Below are positions 14,600 through 22,186 of a stretch of DNA of 22,186 bases, in pieces. This stretch comes from Anaerocolumna sp. (GTDB taxonomy: Bacteria > Bacillota > Clostridia > Lachnospirales > Lachnospiraceae). Made by a program: the position numbers and the translations under genes. Position 1 is the stretch's first letter. Each line of letters starts with the position of its first letter. A model generated the notes under the pieces. The model saw only the letters and a list, made by a program, of their open reading frames with translations, had not been told where the DNA came from and searched no databases. The DNA lies in assembly GCA_029256035.1 (NCBI GenBank), contig JAQSYR010000028.1:1-22186 (forward strand). The letters run 5' to 3'.

Positions 14600-16690
14600 A
14601 TGGATATTAGCCAATATTTAGAGATCTTTATTGATGAAACAAAAGAACATCTTCAAAGTTTAAGTGACCAGCTTTTAATTTTGGAGACCGAACCTGAGAA
14701 TGTAGAAACCATTAATGAAATATTTAGAGCTGCACATTCATTAAAAGGAATGGCAGGAACTATGGGTTATAAGAGAATGCAGCGTTTAACTCATGATATG
14801 GAAAATGTATTTTCTGAAATTAGAAACGGTAATATGAAAGTTACTGCTAATTTAGTGGATGTATTGTTTAAAGGACTTGATGCATTAGAAACATACTTAA
14901 GCAATATCCAGGAGAGTTCTGATGAAGGAACCAACGATTATGAAGATATCATTAAACAACTTAATAATATTTTAAATATCGGACTGGGAAAAGCAATAGA
15001 CGAAGATACAAAAGTACTGGAAGTAGAAAAACCAGAACTGGTTCTACCTACATCAGGTGAGGAGCTTAAATTTACATCAATAAAAATTCTTGATTATGAG
15101 AAAAAAGCAATTAACAAAGCTTATGAAATTGGTATGTATGCATATGGTATAACCGTATATATTCAGGAATACTGTATTTTAAAATCAGCCAGGGCTTTCT
15201 TAGTATTTAAAGCTTTAGAATCTTTAGGAGAAGTGATTAAATCACTGCCGGATACTCAGGATATTGAAGATGAAAAATTTGATTTGGATTTCAGTGTAGT
15301 TTTACTTACGAAAGAGAGTATGGAAAAAGTAAAAGATGAAATTATGAAGGTTTCTGAAGTTAAAAATGTTGTAGTAGGTAAAATTGATGATACAAATACA
15401 GAGGAAGCAGCAGAAGAAGAGGAAAGTAAAATAACAGAAGAACAAGAATTGGACTCTTCCATAACATCCACTGCAAAAGCATCGGGTACTTCATCAGGCA
15501 ATAATACCTCGAAACAATCTGCGAAACCTGTGGTAAACCGTTCCGTCAGAGTAGATATAGAAAAATTAGATATTTTAATGAATTTAGTAAGTGAATTAAT
15601 TATTGCAAAGAATGGATTAGTATCTATTAGTACAACTGACAGCAGTAATAAAAATGAAAGTGGATTTAACGAACAGATAGAATATTTGGAGCGTGTAACA
15701 ACCAATTTACATGAATCAGTTATGAAAGTTCGAATGGTTCCAATTGAAAGTGTAACCAATCGATTCCCAAGAATGATAAGAGACTTATCCAAAAAATTAA
15801 ATAAAAAAATGGAATTATATATTTCTGGTGAAGAAACAGAACTTGACCGTACTGTAATTGATGAAATTGGTGATCCATTAATGCATTTACTTCGAAATGC
15901 AGCTGATCATGGGTTGGAAAGTAATGCGGAACGTATTGCAACAGACAAACCGGAAGTGGGTTCTATTTATTTAGAAGCTTATCAGGATGGAAATAATGTT
16001 GTAATTGAAGTTCGAGATGATGGAGCTGGAATTAATGTTGAAAAGGTAAAGAAAAAAGCTTTATCCAATGGTTCCATTACCCAGGAACAGGCAGATTCCA
16101 TGTCGGAAAAAGATGTGATTGATTTACTGTTTAGACCAAGTTTCTCAACTGCTGAAGTAATTTCTGATGTATCTGGAAGAGGTGTTGGTTTAGATGTTGT
16201 TAAGACCAAGATTGAAGCACTTGGTGGAGATATTGAAGCCAAGACAAAACTTGGAGAAGGCAGCACATTTATTATACGTCTTCCATTAACACTGGCTATT
16301 ATTCAGGCATTAATGGTTGAACTTGGAAGTGAAAAATATGCTATACCTTTGGGAAGTATTCAAACCATTGAAGATGTAACCCAAAATGATATTAAATATG
16401 TTCACTCCAAAGAAGTAATTAATCTTAGAGGTTCTGTCATTCCTTTAATTCGTTTAGATAAAGTATTAGATGTGGAAGAAAAACAGGAACAATCAGAGAA
16501 TCTGACCGTTGTTATAATTGCAAAGGGTGATCGTTTAGCAGGATTAGTTATTGATAATCTGATTGGTCAGCAGGAAATTGTTATCAAGTCCATTGGTAAA
16601 TACATTAACAATAACAAGATTATTGGTGGTGCAACCATACTTGGTGATGGTGAAGTTGCCCTTATACTTGATGTTAATACTTTAGTCTAG
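14600..16690 (+). CDS. cheA: Chemotaxis histidine kinase CheA
   Basis: CheA autophosphorylates on a P1 histidine and passes phosphate to CheY and CheB. The 696-residue protein has all five domains: P1/Hpt (about 1-110, His46 in AAHSLKGMAGTMGY), P2 (about 155-260), an acidic and Ser/Thr-rich linker, P3 dimerisation (from about 310, VRVDIEKLDILMNLVSELII), P4 ATPase (N box HLLRNAADHGLE, G1 VRDDGAGIN, G2 GRGVGLDVVKTKIEALGG) and a C-terminal CheW-like P5. The start is ATG 14600 (MDISQYLEIFIDET); upstream in-frame ATG 14567 lies inside cheB. It forms the signalling core with CheW (16703) and receptors encoded elsewhere. Confidence 0.97.
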   Translation: MDISQYLEIFIDETKEHLQSLSDQLLILETEPENVETINEIFRAAHSLKGMAGTMGYKRMQRLTHDMENVFSEIRNGNMKVTANLVDVLFKGLDALETYLSNIQESSDEGTNDYEDIIKQLNNILNIGLGKAIDEDTKVLEVEKPELVLPTSGEELKFTSIKILDYEKKAINKAYEIGMYAYGITVYIQEYCILKSARAFLVFKALESLGEVIKSLPDTQDIEDEKFDLDFSVVLLTKESMEKVKDEIMKVSEVKNVVVGKIDDTNTEEAAEEEESKITEEQELDSSITSTAKASGTSSGNNTSKQSAKPVVNRSVRVDIEKLDILMNLVSELIIAKNGLVSISTTDSSNKNESGFNEQIEYLERVTTNLHESVMKVRMVPIESVTNRFPRMIRDLSKKLNKKMELYISGEETELDRTVIDEIGDPLMHLLRNAADHGLESNAERIATDKPEVGSIYLEAYQDGNNVVIEVRDDGAGINVEKVKKKALSNGSITQEQADSMSEKDVIDLLFRPSFSTAEVISDVSGRGVGLDVVKTKIEALGGDIEAKTKLGEGSTFIIRLPLTLAIIQALMVELGSEKYAIPLGSIQTIEDVTQNDIKYVHSKEVINLRGSVIPLIRLDKVLDVEEKQEQSENLTVVIIAKGDRLAGLVIDNLIGQQEIVIKSIGKYINNNKIIGGATILGDGEVALILDVNTLV

Positions 16691-16702
16691 GAGGATAGGA
16701 AC

Positions 16703-17158
16703 ATGGAGGCAAATAGCAATATAATTGATGGAAAACAATACATAGTAGTAAAATTGGGCAATGAACAATATGGTATCGATATTAATTTTGTGGATAATAT
16801 TGTTAGAATGCAAAGAATTACACGTGTACCAAAGGCGCAGCATTACTTTAAAGGGGTAATTAATCTTCGTGGTGAAATTATTCCTGTTATGAGTATTCGC
16901 TTAAAATTTGGATTAGAAGAAGACCAGATTACCAATGCAACAAGAATTATTATCATAAAATTTGATGCTGGCTCTGCCGTTGGTATAATAGTGGATGAAG
17001 TAAAAGAAGTAGTAACATTAGAAGAAAGTAATATATCCAGAATAAATAGTGAACTGGGTGATAAGAACGGATTTTTAAATGGTATCGGTAAACATGGTGA
17101 TGACTTGATTTCTTTACTTAATATATCCAGTGTGATTATTGAGAAAGAGACAAATTAA
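16703..17158 (+). CDS. cheW: Chemotaxis adaptor protein CheW
   Basis: CheW links CheA to methyl-accepting chemoreceptors. The 151-residue protein is a single SH3-like CheW domain with family landmarks YIVVKLGNEQYGIDINFV, the RVPKAQHYFKGVINLRGEII receptor and kinase-binding stretch, and VGIIVDEVKEVV. The length is normal. AGGAGGATAGG lies just before ATG 16703. The stop TAA at 17156-17158 overlaps the AAGGAG ribosome binding site of cheC, so translation of the two genes is likely coupled. Confidence 0.97.
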   Translation: MEANSNIIDGKQYIVVKLGNEQYGIDINFVDNIVRMQRITRVPKAQHYFKGVINLRGEIIPVMSIRLKFGLEEDQITNATRIIIIKFDAGSAVGIIVDEVKEVVTLEESNISRINSELGDKNGFLNGIGKHGDDLISLLNISSVIIEKETN

Positions 17159-17162
17159 GGAG
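17157..17162 (+). promoter_or_regulatory. Ribosome binding site that sets cheC start at TTG 17171
   Basis: AAGGAG at 17157-17162 overlaps the cheW stop and lies eight bases before TTG 17171. The in-frame GTG at 17162 overlaps the site itself and cannot be served by it, so TTG 17171 is the likely start of cheC. Confidence 0.7.
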
Positions 17163-17170
17163 TGTATTCA

Positions 17171-17788
17171 TTGTCAAACATTAATTTAGATCATATGGAT
17201 AGCATGCAATTTGACGTATTAAAAGAAATTGGGAATATAGGGGCAGGAAATGCAACAACTGCCCTTTCTACCATGATTAATGGTAAAATTGATATGGATG
17301 TTCCAATTGTAGATTTGTTAGAATTTAAAGAGCTTCCAGAAATGATTGGTGGAGCTGAAAATATTGTTGTCGGTATTTTAATTACACTTGAGGGTGAAAT
17401 TAACGGAATGATGATGTTTATCATGGATACTGCTTCAGCATATAATCTGGTAAACATCTTAATGGGTAAAAGTCTTTCACAATTTGAAGATTTTACAGAA
17501 ATGGAACTGTCCGCATTACAGGAAATAGGAAACATTATTGCAGGAGCATATTTGTCATCACTTTCGACCTTAACAAATATTCGTATAGATGCCAGCATAC
17601 CATATATGTCAATCGATATGGCTGGAGCCATACTAAGTGTACCTGCAATTGAATTTGGAAAAATGGGAGACAAGGCATTACTGATTGAATCCCGGTTTTG
17701 CAAAGATGATTCAGACGTAAAGGGATTTTTTATTTTAATTCCTACTCTGGAATCCTATAATATTATATTGAAATCATTAGGATTATAG
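17171..17788 (+). CDS. cheC: CheY-P phosphatase CheC
   Basis: CheC dephosphorylates CheY-P and, when bound to CheD, modulates adaptation in Bacillus-type chemotaxis. The 205-residue protein has both active-site motifs of the CheC class: Glu19 and Asn22 in KEIGNIGAGNATTALS, and Glu118 and Asn121 in LQEIGNIIAGAYLSSL. Two active sites distinguish CheC from CheX-like single-site proteins. It lies directly before cheD, its known partner. The start is TTG 17171, chosen from the ribosome binding site. No truncation is seen. With fliY broken upstream, CheC may be the only intact CheY-P phosphatase visible in this window. Confidence 0.95.
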   Translation: MSNINLDHMDSMQFDVLKEIGNIGAGNATTALSTMINGKIDMDVPIVDLLEFKELPEMIGGAENIVVGILITLEGEINGMMMFIMDTASAYNLVNILMGKSLSQFEDFTEMELSALQEIGNIIAGAYLSSLSTLTNIRIDASIPYMSIDMAGAILSVPAIEFGKMGDKALLIESRFCKDDSDVKGFFILIPTLESYNIILKSLGL

Positions 17789-17796
17789 GTGAGTAA

Positions 17797-18282
17797 ATGA
17801 GCGAAATAATTAAAGTAGGTATGGCTGATTTAAATATTTGCGCCTCCCCTGATGCAATAACTACATTAGGTTTAGGCTCCTGTGTGGGAATCGTATTATA
17901 CGATGCTACTAGTAAAATTGCAGGACTAGTTCATGTTATGCTTCCGGATAGTAATAAAATCCGAAATAATGAAAATGTAGCAAAATTTGCAGATACAGGA
18001 ATCGATGCATTAATTGATAAAATGAAGATTTTAGGTGCGAATCGCAGCAGGTTAATTGCGAAAATTGCAGGTGGGGCACAAATGTTTGCATTTAATGCAA
18101 ATAATGATATGCTTCGCATTGGTGATCGAAATGTAGAGGCTAGCAAACAAAAACTTAATGCACTTGGAATAAAACTTCTTGCAGAAGATACAGGATTAAA
18201 TTATGGTAGAACCATTGTATTTTATCCTGAAAATGGTGAACTTCATATTAAGTCAGTAGGTAAACCACTAAAAATATTATAA
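17797..18282 (+). CDS. cheD: Chemoreceptor glutamine deamidase CheD
   Basis: CheD deamidates specific glutamines of chemoreceptors and is held inactive by CheC. The 161-residue protein has the catalytic set of the family: Cys29 and Thr23 in TTLGLGSCVGIVLYD, and His46 in LVHVMLP. The conserved KIAGGAQMF stretch also matches the family. AGGTGAG precedes ATG 17797, and the gap from cheC is eight bases. Both cheC and cheD being present indicates the Bacillus/Thermotoga style of adaptation rather than the enteric CheZ system. Confidence 0.96.
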   Translation: MSEIIKVGMADLNICASPDAITTLGLGSCVGIVLYDATSKIAGLVHVMLPDSNKIRNNENVAKFADTGIDALIDKMKILGANRSRLIAKIAGGAQMFAFNANNDMLRIGDRNVEASKQKLNALGIKLLAEDTGLNYGRTIVFYPENGELHIKSVGKPLKIL

Positions 18283-18325
18283 AAATTTCCTTAAATAAAA
18301 TGCATTCTGAAAAGAGGGTGAGAAA

Positions 18326-18565
18326 ATGAGGGAACGATACATAACACCTGTCATAATGTTGTCGGCAGCAGCAATAACAAGTATTTTTAATGTCATAAAC
18401 CGAGTTGAGCTAATAGATGGTTTAAAAAAACTTTTATTAATCATAATAATATTTTATTTCATCGGGAGAATTGCAACAAAAGTTATTGTTAAGACAACAA
18501 ATATGGAACCCAAGATAAATGATAGCAAGATAGAGGCTTCAGAAACAGAAGAAACGGAAGCTTAA
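18326..18565 (+). CDS. Small membrane protein in flagellar operon (unknown function)
   Basis: A 79-residue protein that I cannot assign to a named family. It has two hydrophobic stretches: a moderate one at about residues 7-25 (TPVIMLSAAAITSIFNVI) and a strong one at about 35-50 (LLLIIIIFYFIGRIA). A polar, acidic C-terminal tail follows, ending in a run of Glu and Thr (ASETEETEA). This predicts two membrane passes with the tail in the cytoplasm, or one pass. GAGGGTGAG gives a good ribosome binding site before ATG 18326. Its place between cheD and the sigma factor gene, with tight spacing, argues that it is a real gene with a motility-related role, perhaps in membrane anchoring, but no function can be claimed. 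Confidence 0.75.
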   Translation: MRERYITPVIMLSAAAITSIFNVINRVELIDGLKKLLLIIIIFYFIGRIATKVIVKTTNMEPKINDSKIEASETEETEA

Positions 18566-18596
18566 TCAAAACTAATTTTACAAAAGGAGCACTATT

Positions 18597-19367
18597 ATGA
18601 ATGCAGAAGGCAAATCCAAACTTTGGGAAGAGTATACCAAATACAAATCTACTGAAGTTCGTGAAAAAATCATAATTGAATATGCGAATCTTGTAAAAAT
18701 CGTTGCAGGACGTTTAAGTATGTATCTGGGATATAACGTTGAATACGATGATTTAGTGGGCTATGGTATTTTTGGTTTAATCGATGCAGTTGATAAATTC
18801 GATTATTATAAAGGAATAAAATTTGAAACATATGCAAGCTTTCGTATTCGTGGTGCCATTATTGACGAAATACGAAAAATGGACTGGGTTCCAAGAACAT
18901 TAAGGCAAAAGCAGAAAAAAATAGATGTTGCATTTCAAAAAATAGAATTGGATAAAGGAAGGCTGGCAACTGAGGAAGAAGTAGCCATAGAATTAAATAT
19001 AACCTTAGATGAGCTTGATAACCTGCAAAACCAGGCAAAGGTTTCAAATCTTCTATCCCTTGATGAATATATGGAACAGGGAAGTGATGTAACTATGGAA
19101 GCCGGACTTGCAGCTCAATTTGAAACACCAGAGGGCTACATCGAAAAACAGGAACTAAGAGGGGAATTAATTAAATCTTTAGATTCCTTAACAGACAAGG
19201 AAAAAAGAGTAATTATTTTATATTATTATGAAGAGTTAACTTTAAAAGAGATTAGTACTATTTTAGAAGTATCTGAATCGAGAATCTCGCAATTACATAC
19301 GAAAGCTTTACAAAAAATGAAACTCAAGTTAGGAAATTTTAGTGATACTCTATTCGGTGCACGATAA
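18597..19367 (+). CDS. fliA: Flagellar sigma factor FliA/SigD (sigma-28 family)
   Basis: A 256-residue sigma-70 family protein of the FliA/WhiG class that directs RNA polymerase to late flagellar and chemotaxis promoters. Region 2 is visible as DDLVGYGIFGLIDAVDKFDY followed by KFETYASFRIRGAIIDEIRK and MDWVPRTLRQK, highly typical of sigma-28. Region 3 follows (about 105-150), and region 4 contains LTDKEKRVIILYYYEELTLK and the helix-turn-helix ISTILEVSESRISQLHTKAL. The size is close to that of B. subtilis SigD. AAAAGGAGC precedes ATG 18597. In B. subtilis sigD also lies near the 3' end of the fla/che operon, and its distance from the promoter influences how many cells become motile. No anti-sigma FlgM gene is in this window. 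Confidence 0.95.
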   Translation: MNAEGKSKLWEEYTKYKSTEVREKIIIEYANLVKIVAGRLSMYLGYNVEYDDLVGYGIFGLIDAVDKFDYYKGIKFETYASFRIRGAIIDEIRKMDWVPRTLRQKQKKIDVAFQKIELDKGRLATEEEVAIELNITLDELDNLQNQAKVSNLLSLDEYMEQGSDVTMEAGLAAQFETPEGYIEKQELRGELIKSLDSLTDKEKRVIILYYYEELTLKEISTILEVSESRISQLHTKALQKMKLKLGNFSDTLFGAR

Positions 19368-19404
19368 TATTAAATTAATTACCTAGAAACTGTTATGGAG
19401 GTAG

Positions 19405-21018
19405 ATGGTAAATATGGGAAACAGAAACGGTTATTTTCAACTTGAAATTAAGAAAGACGGAACTTATTTAAAGTTATTTCCACCATTAGACAATGGGCAG
19501 CATATTACATACGATGAAGTTAGTAATTATCTTATCGATAAAAAAATTCATGACTATGATATAAAAGCACTTGGTCGTGCAATTGCAACTTCTCATGATG
19601 AACCTACGGAAGTAAAATTGTTAACTATTACAATTCTTCCGGAAAGTGAATATCTGAAAATTTCTATTTCATCAGATCGTATGTTAGTCATTGGTAGATT
19701 TTATCCTCCTTCTAATAATGGACAATTAATGAGTACTTCTGAAATGGTAAGTACATTGCAGATGTCTGGTATTAAGCATGGAATTATTCGGGAAAATATT
19801 GAATCATTTATACAGGATAGAAGATATTGTGAAGATATTGTACTTGCCAGAGGTACAAAACCAGTCGAAGGAAAAAATGCTGTTATAAGATATCATTTTA
19901 ATACGGATACTACTTTAAAACCAAAGGAAAATGAGGATGGCACGGTAGATTTTCATCAGCTGGATATGATAAGTTCAACCAATGCAGGAGATATCCTTGC
20001 TACTTTGGAGCCAGCTGTTTCAGGAAAAGATGGTGTTGATGTTTGTGGAAATATTATAAAACCTGCAAAAGTAACGAAATTAATTTTGCGTCATGGTAAA
20101 GGAATTCACATGTCTGAAGATGGACTTACCATGTATTCTGATACCAACGGACATGTTATGCTACAGGATGACCGTGTTTTTGTTGCAAATACTTTCGAAG
20201 TACCAGCAAACGTTGATGCTTCCACCGGAGATATAATATATGAAGGAAATGTTAAGGTGAAAGGTAATATCATTACTGGATATACCGTTCAGGCTAAGGG
20301 TGATATTATTGTGGATGGGGTTGTAGAAGGAGCTACCTTAATAGCCGGAGGTCATATTATTCTAAAACGTGGTATGCAAGGTATGAGTAGAGGGAAAATG
20401 GAAGCTGACGGCAATATCATTACTAAATTTATTGAGAATGCCACAGTTAAAGCTGGTGGATATATTACAACTGAAGCTATTTTGCACAGCAAAGTATCAG
20501 CTCAAGGGGACATAACAGTAGGTGGTAAAAAGGGATTTGTCACTGGTGGAGAAATTAGATCTACCTCCTGTATCATAGTAAAGACCGCTGGTTCCACCAT
20601 GGGAACACATACTCTATTAGAAGTAGGAATTGATCCAACTATTGTTGAGGAGTATCATCAGTTGGAAGTACAAATTGCAAGTTGTAAAGCAGATAGAGAT
20701 AAATTAATGCCAATTCTATCAACCTTTAAGAAGAAAATAGCAAATGGTGAATATATTTCACCTGAAAAGTTTGAATATATTAAACTTGCCACTAAAAATG
20801 TTATTGATTTAGATGAAAAAATCAGAGTTTATATGCTAAGATATGAAAAATTAAAACTGGATATGAATAATACAGAAGGTGGAAGTATTCGCATCGAAAA
20901 CATTGGGTATCCTGGAGTTAAAATAGTGATATCTAATGTGGTATACTACGTAAGGAATGAAGTTCAGTATACGAAATTTATTCGTGACAGGGCAGATATT
21001 AAACTAGTAGGACTATAA
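19405..21018 (+). CDS. fapA: FapA-family (DUF342) protein
   Basis: A protein of about 535 residues of the DUF342/FapA family, often found next to flagellar sigma factors in Firmicutes. The N-terminal part begins NGYFQLEIKKDGTYLKLFPP, and the central part contains repeated beta-strand turns expected for a right-handed beta helix (NVKVKGNIITGYTVQAKGDI, VDGVVEGATLIAGGHIILKR). The C-terminal part is a helical hairpin (about 410-490). Family members are described as flagellar assembly or polymerisation-related, but the molecular role is poorly known. The start is ambiguous: GGAGG at 19397-19401 lies only three bases before ATG 19405 and twelve before ATG 19414. No signal peptide is present. Confidence 0.88.
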   Translation: MVNMGNRNGYFQLEIKKDGTYLKLFPPLDNGQHITYDEVSNYLIDKKIHDYDIKALGRAIATSHDEPTEVKLLTITILPESEYLKISISSDRMLVIGRFYPPSNNGQLMSTSEMVSTLQMSGIKHGIIRENIESFIQDRRYCEDIVLARGTKPVEGKNAVIRYHFNTDTTLKPKENEDGTVDFHQLDMISSTNAGDILATLEPAVSGKDGVDVCGNIIKPAKVTKLILRHGKGIHMSEDGLTMYSDTNGHVMLQDDRVFVANTFEVPANVDASTGDIIYEGNVKVKGNIITGYTVQAKGDIIVDGVVEGATLIAGGHIILKRGMQGMSRGKMEADGNIITKFIENATVKAGGYITTEAILHSKVSAQGDITVGGKKGFVTGGEIRSTSCIIVKTAGSTMGTHTLLEVGIDPTIVEEYHQLEVQIASCKADRDKLMPILSTFKKKIANGEYISPEKFEYIKLATKNVIDLDEKIRVYMLRYEKLKLDMNNTEGGSIRIENIGYPGVKIVISNVVYYVRNEVQYTKFIRDRADIKLVGL

Positions 21019-21031
21019 AAGGAGGAGTAAT

Positions 21032-21352
21032 ATGCCGATTAAACCTATCGATATAGTTACAATGGCTCCAAAATCCCAAGAAGTATCACACTTTAAACAT
21101 CAAGAAAGTCAAAAGACTTTAAATGAACAAGCTCAATTAAGTAATCAGTTTAACAGCCAGATTAAGCATAATAATCAACAGGCGGTAAAGACTTTAAAAG
21201 GTGATAATCAGGAATATCGTTATGATGCAAAAGAGAAAGGGAATAATTCTTACAATCAAAACAAGGATAAAAAAAAGAAAGATAAGAATGACAATTCAGA
21301 ACCACAATCCAATGCAAAAATTAGCCCTGGTTCCTTTGACATAAAAATATAA
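21032..21352 (+). CDS. Small hydrophilic Lys/Asn/Gln-rich protein (unknown function)
   Basis: A 106-residue, highly polar protein that I cannot name. It begins MPIKPIDIVTMAPKSQEVSH, has a helical, Gln-rich middle (about residues 22-55), then a very lysine-rich low-complexity run (about 70-88) and a short hydrophobic end, SPGSFDIKI. It has no membrane segment, no signal peptide and no cysteine. AAAGGAGGAG is an excellent ribosome binding site before ATG 21032, which supports translation. The charged, probably disordered body with more ordered ends suggests an adaptor, chaperone-like or export-related protein, but this is only inference. It sits 13 bases after fapA and 13 bases before the DUF6115-like gene. 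Confidence 0.72.
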   Translation: MPIKPIDIVTMAPKSQEVSHFKHQESQKTLNEQAQLSNQFNSQIKHNNQQAVKTLKGDNQEYRYDAKEKGNNSYNQNKDKKKKDKNDNSEPQSNAKISPGSFDIKI

Positions 21353-21365
21353 TAGGAGACTGAGA

Positions 21366-21992
21366 ATGACACCATTAGAAATAGTTCTGATCCTTATGGG
21401 TGTTGTTATTATTGTGATTAGCAGCTTGGTAGTTGACAAATCAGGTAGTAAGAGTACTTTAAAGGCAGAAGATTCAAATAACAGTGTAGAAGAGTTAAAT
21501 ACCGCAGATATAAAAAACAAAATTAATACTATTATAACTGAAGTTACAGAAGAAAAAGTAAATCATACAGAAGATGAGCTTAGTAAATTATCAAATGAGA
21601 AAATAATAGCAGTAAATGATTATTCCAATCAAGTATTAGATAAAATAACACAAAACCATGAAGAGGTTGTCTTTCTTTATAACATGCTAAATGAAAAAGA
21701 AAATGAAGTGAAAGAACTGTTAAAACAAGTGGATAATTCAAAAAATATTATTTATGAGAAGAAAGTAGATGCATTAGATAGTATTAAAAATGATATACCA
21801 GAGCACAAAGGTCAAGTTTCAGAAAAAATGTTTGCTGAGAAGAGAATAGAAAATGCTGAGAATAGTATAACTGAGAATAATAATAAAGTAATATTAGATT
21901 TATATAAACAAGGAAAATCTATACTTGAAATTTCTAAGATGCTTGAAATTGGGCAAGGTGAAGTTAAATTAGTAATAGATTTATTTAAATAG
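21366..21992 (+). CDS. Membrane-anchored coiled-coil protein with DUF6115-like helix-turn-helix end
   Basis: A 208-residue protein with one N-terminal membrane helix (PLEIVLILMGVVIIVISSLVV, about residues 3-23), a long acidic/basic helical region predicted to form a coiled coil (about 45-140), and a C-terminal element of about 35 residues (VILDLYKQGKSILEISKMLE followed by IGQGEVKLVIDLFK). That element reads like a helix-turn-helix and matches my recollection of the DUF6115 end found in Lachnospiraceae flagellar operons. A membrane-tethered HTH-like element could bind protein rather than DNA. The ribosome binding site is AGGAG before ATG 21366. The function is unknown, and the family name is from memory rather than from a search. 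Confidence 0.75.
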   Translation: MTPLEIVLILMGVVIIVISSLVVDKSGSKSTLKAEDSNNSVEELNTADIKNKINTIITEVTEEKVNHTEDELSKLSNEKIIAVNDYSNQVLDKITQNHEEVVFLYNMLNEKENEVKELLKQVDNSKNIIYEKKVDALDSIKNDIPEHKGQVSEKMFAEKRIENAENSITENNNKVILDLYKQGKSILEISKMLEIGQGEVKLVIDLFK

Positions 21993-22012
21993 TGAGTGAG
22001 ACAGGTGCAAAA

Positions 22013-22186
22013 ATGAAATTAAAGTACTATTTAAGAGGTTTAGGAATAGGAATACTTTTAACTACAATAGTATTATCCATATCTTATGGTAGTGACGAGA
22101 AAAATTCAGAGAAGAATCAAAATACGAGCAGCAATACCAAAGAATCAAATGCCATTGAAACAGAGGATATTGCTTTGGAAGATTTA
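22013..22186 (+). CDS. Membrane-anchored or exported protein, N-terminal part (possible MltG-like)
   Basis: The first 58 codons of a gene that runs off the right edge. It begins MKLKYYLRGLGIGILL and has one hydrophobic segment (about residues 9-25), a possible signal anchor, then a Ser/Asn/Glu/Lys-rich polar stretch without domains. In Lachnospiraceae, proteins with a similar N-terminus located after these genes are often annotated as MltG/YceG-like endolytic transglycosylases, but nothing in the visible part proves that. Spacing from the previous stop is 20 bases with only a weak ribosome binding site (GAGTGAG at 21994-22000). Confidence 0.6.
   Translation, partial: MKLKYYLRGLGIGILLTTIVLSISYGSDEKNSEKNQNTSSNTKESNAIETEDIALEDL

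Noticed and set aside
15256..15792. Antisense open frame of 178 codons within cheA
   Set aside because: Serine-rich translation opposite the acidic cheA linker; no supporting signals.
1..22186. CRISPR arrays, insertion sequences, tRNA or rRNA genes, prophage genes
   Set aside because: No repeat-spacer pattern, transposase or phage-like protein, or RNA gene signature was seen; coding is continuous and flagellar.

Overview
The window is one continuous stretch of a large flagellar and chemotaxis (fla/che) operon, all on the + strand. It suggests a motile, low-GC Gram-positive anaerobe of the Clostridia, most likely Lachnospiraceae or a close relative. The reasons are the AT-rich sequence, the strong AGGAGG-type ribosome binding sites, the gene order flgE-flbD-motAB-fliL-fliM-fliY-cheY-fliOPQR-flhBAFG-pilZ-cheBAWCD-sigma-fapA, and the small accessory proteins after the sigma factor. 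The organism call is inferred from order and protein style; no search was run.

Layout. 1-81 is the end of a hook-type protein (FlgE). 82-188 is a short non-coding leader with a perfect 9-bp hairpin. 189-2596 holds flbD, the stator genes motA and motB, and fliL. 2663-5125 holds the C-ring genes fliM and fliY and a stand-alone cheY. 5127-10753 encodes the flagellar type III export gate (fliO, fliP, fliQ, fliR, flhB, flhA). 10753-12720 holds flhF and flhG, which set flagellar position and number. 12738-13499 is a PilZ protein that should link c-di-GMP to the motor. 13516-18282 is a chemotaxis block (cheB, cheA, cheW, cheC, cheD). 18326-21992 holds a small membrane protein, a FliA/SigD-type sigma factor, a FapA (DUF342) protein, a Lys/Asn/Gln-rich small protein and a membrane-anchored protein with a DUF6115-like end. 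A truncated membrane-anchored or exported protein runs off the right edge. Gaps are at most about 110 bases and several genes overlap by 1-8 bases, as expected for one translationally coupled transcript. No gene-free stretch exceeds 300 bases, and there is no sign of mobile elements, CRISPR, tRNA or rRNA.

How the genes work together. FliO/P/Q/R and FlhA/B build the export gate; FliM and FliY form the switch that binds CheY-P; MotA, MotB and FliL drive rotation. CheA/CheW phosphorylate CheY and CheB, and CheC/CheD give Bacillus-style adaptation. FlhF/FlhG place the flagellum, PilZ can brake the motor when c-di-GMP is high, and the sigma factor would turn on late genes such as flagellin elsewhere in the genome.

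The most striking observation is that two genes in an otherwise intact operon, fliY (break near 3863) and flhG (break near 12380), each lack about 30-45 codons of conserved core and change frame at the same point. Either this genome carries two independent frame-shifting deletions, or the assembly has two artefacts. At the fliY break the upstream stop and a downstream ATG overlap as TAATG, so a separate FliN-like C-terminal protein could still be made. I saw no wholly new system here; the accessory small proteins near the right end are the least understood part.
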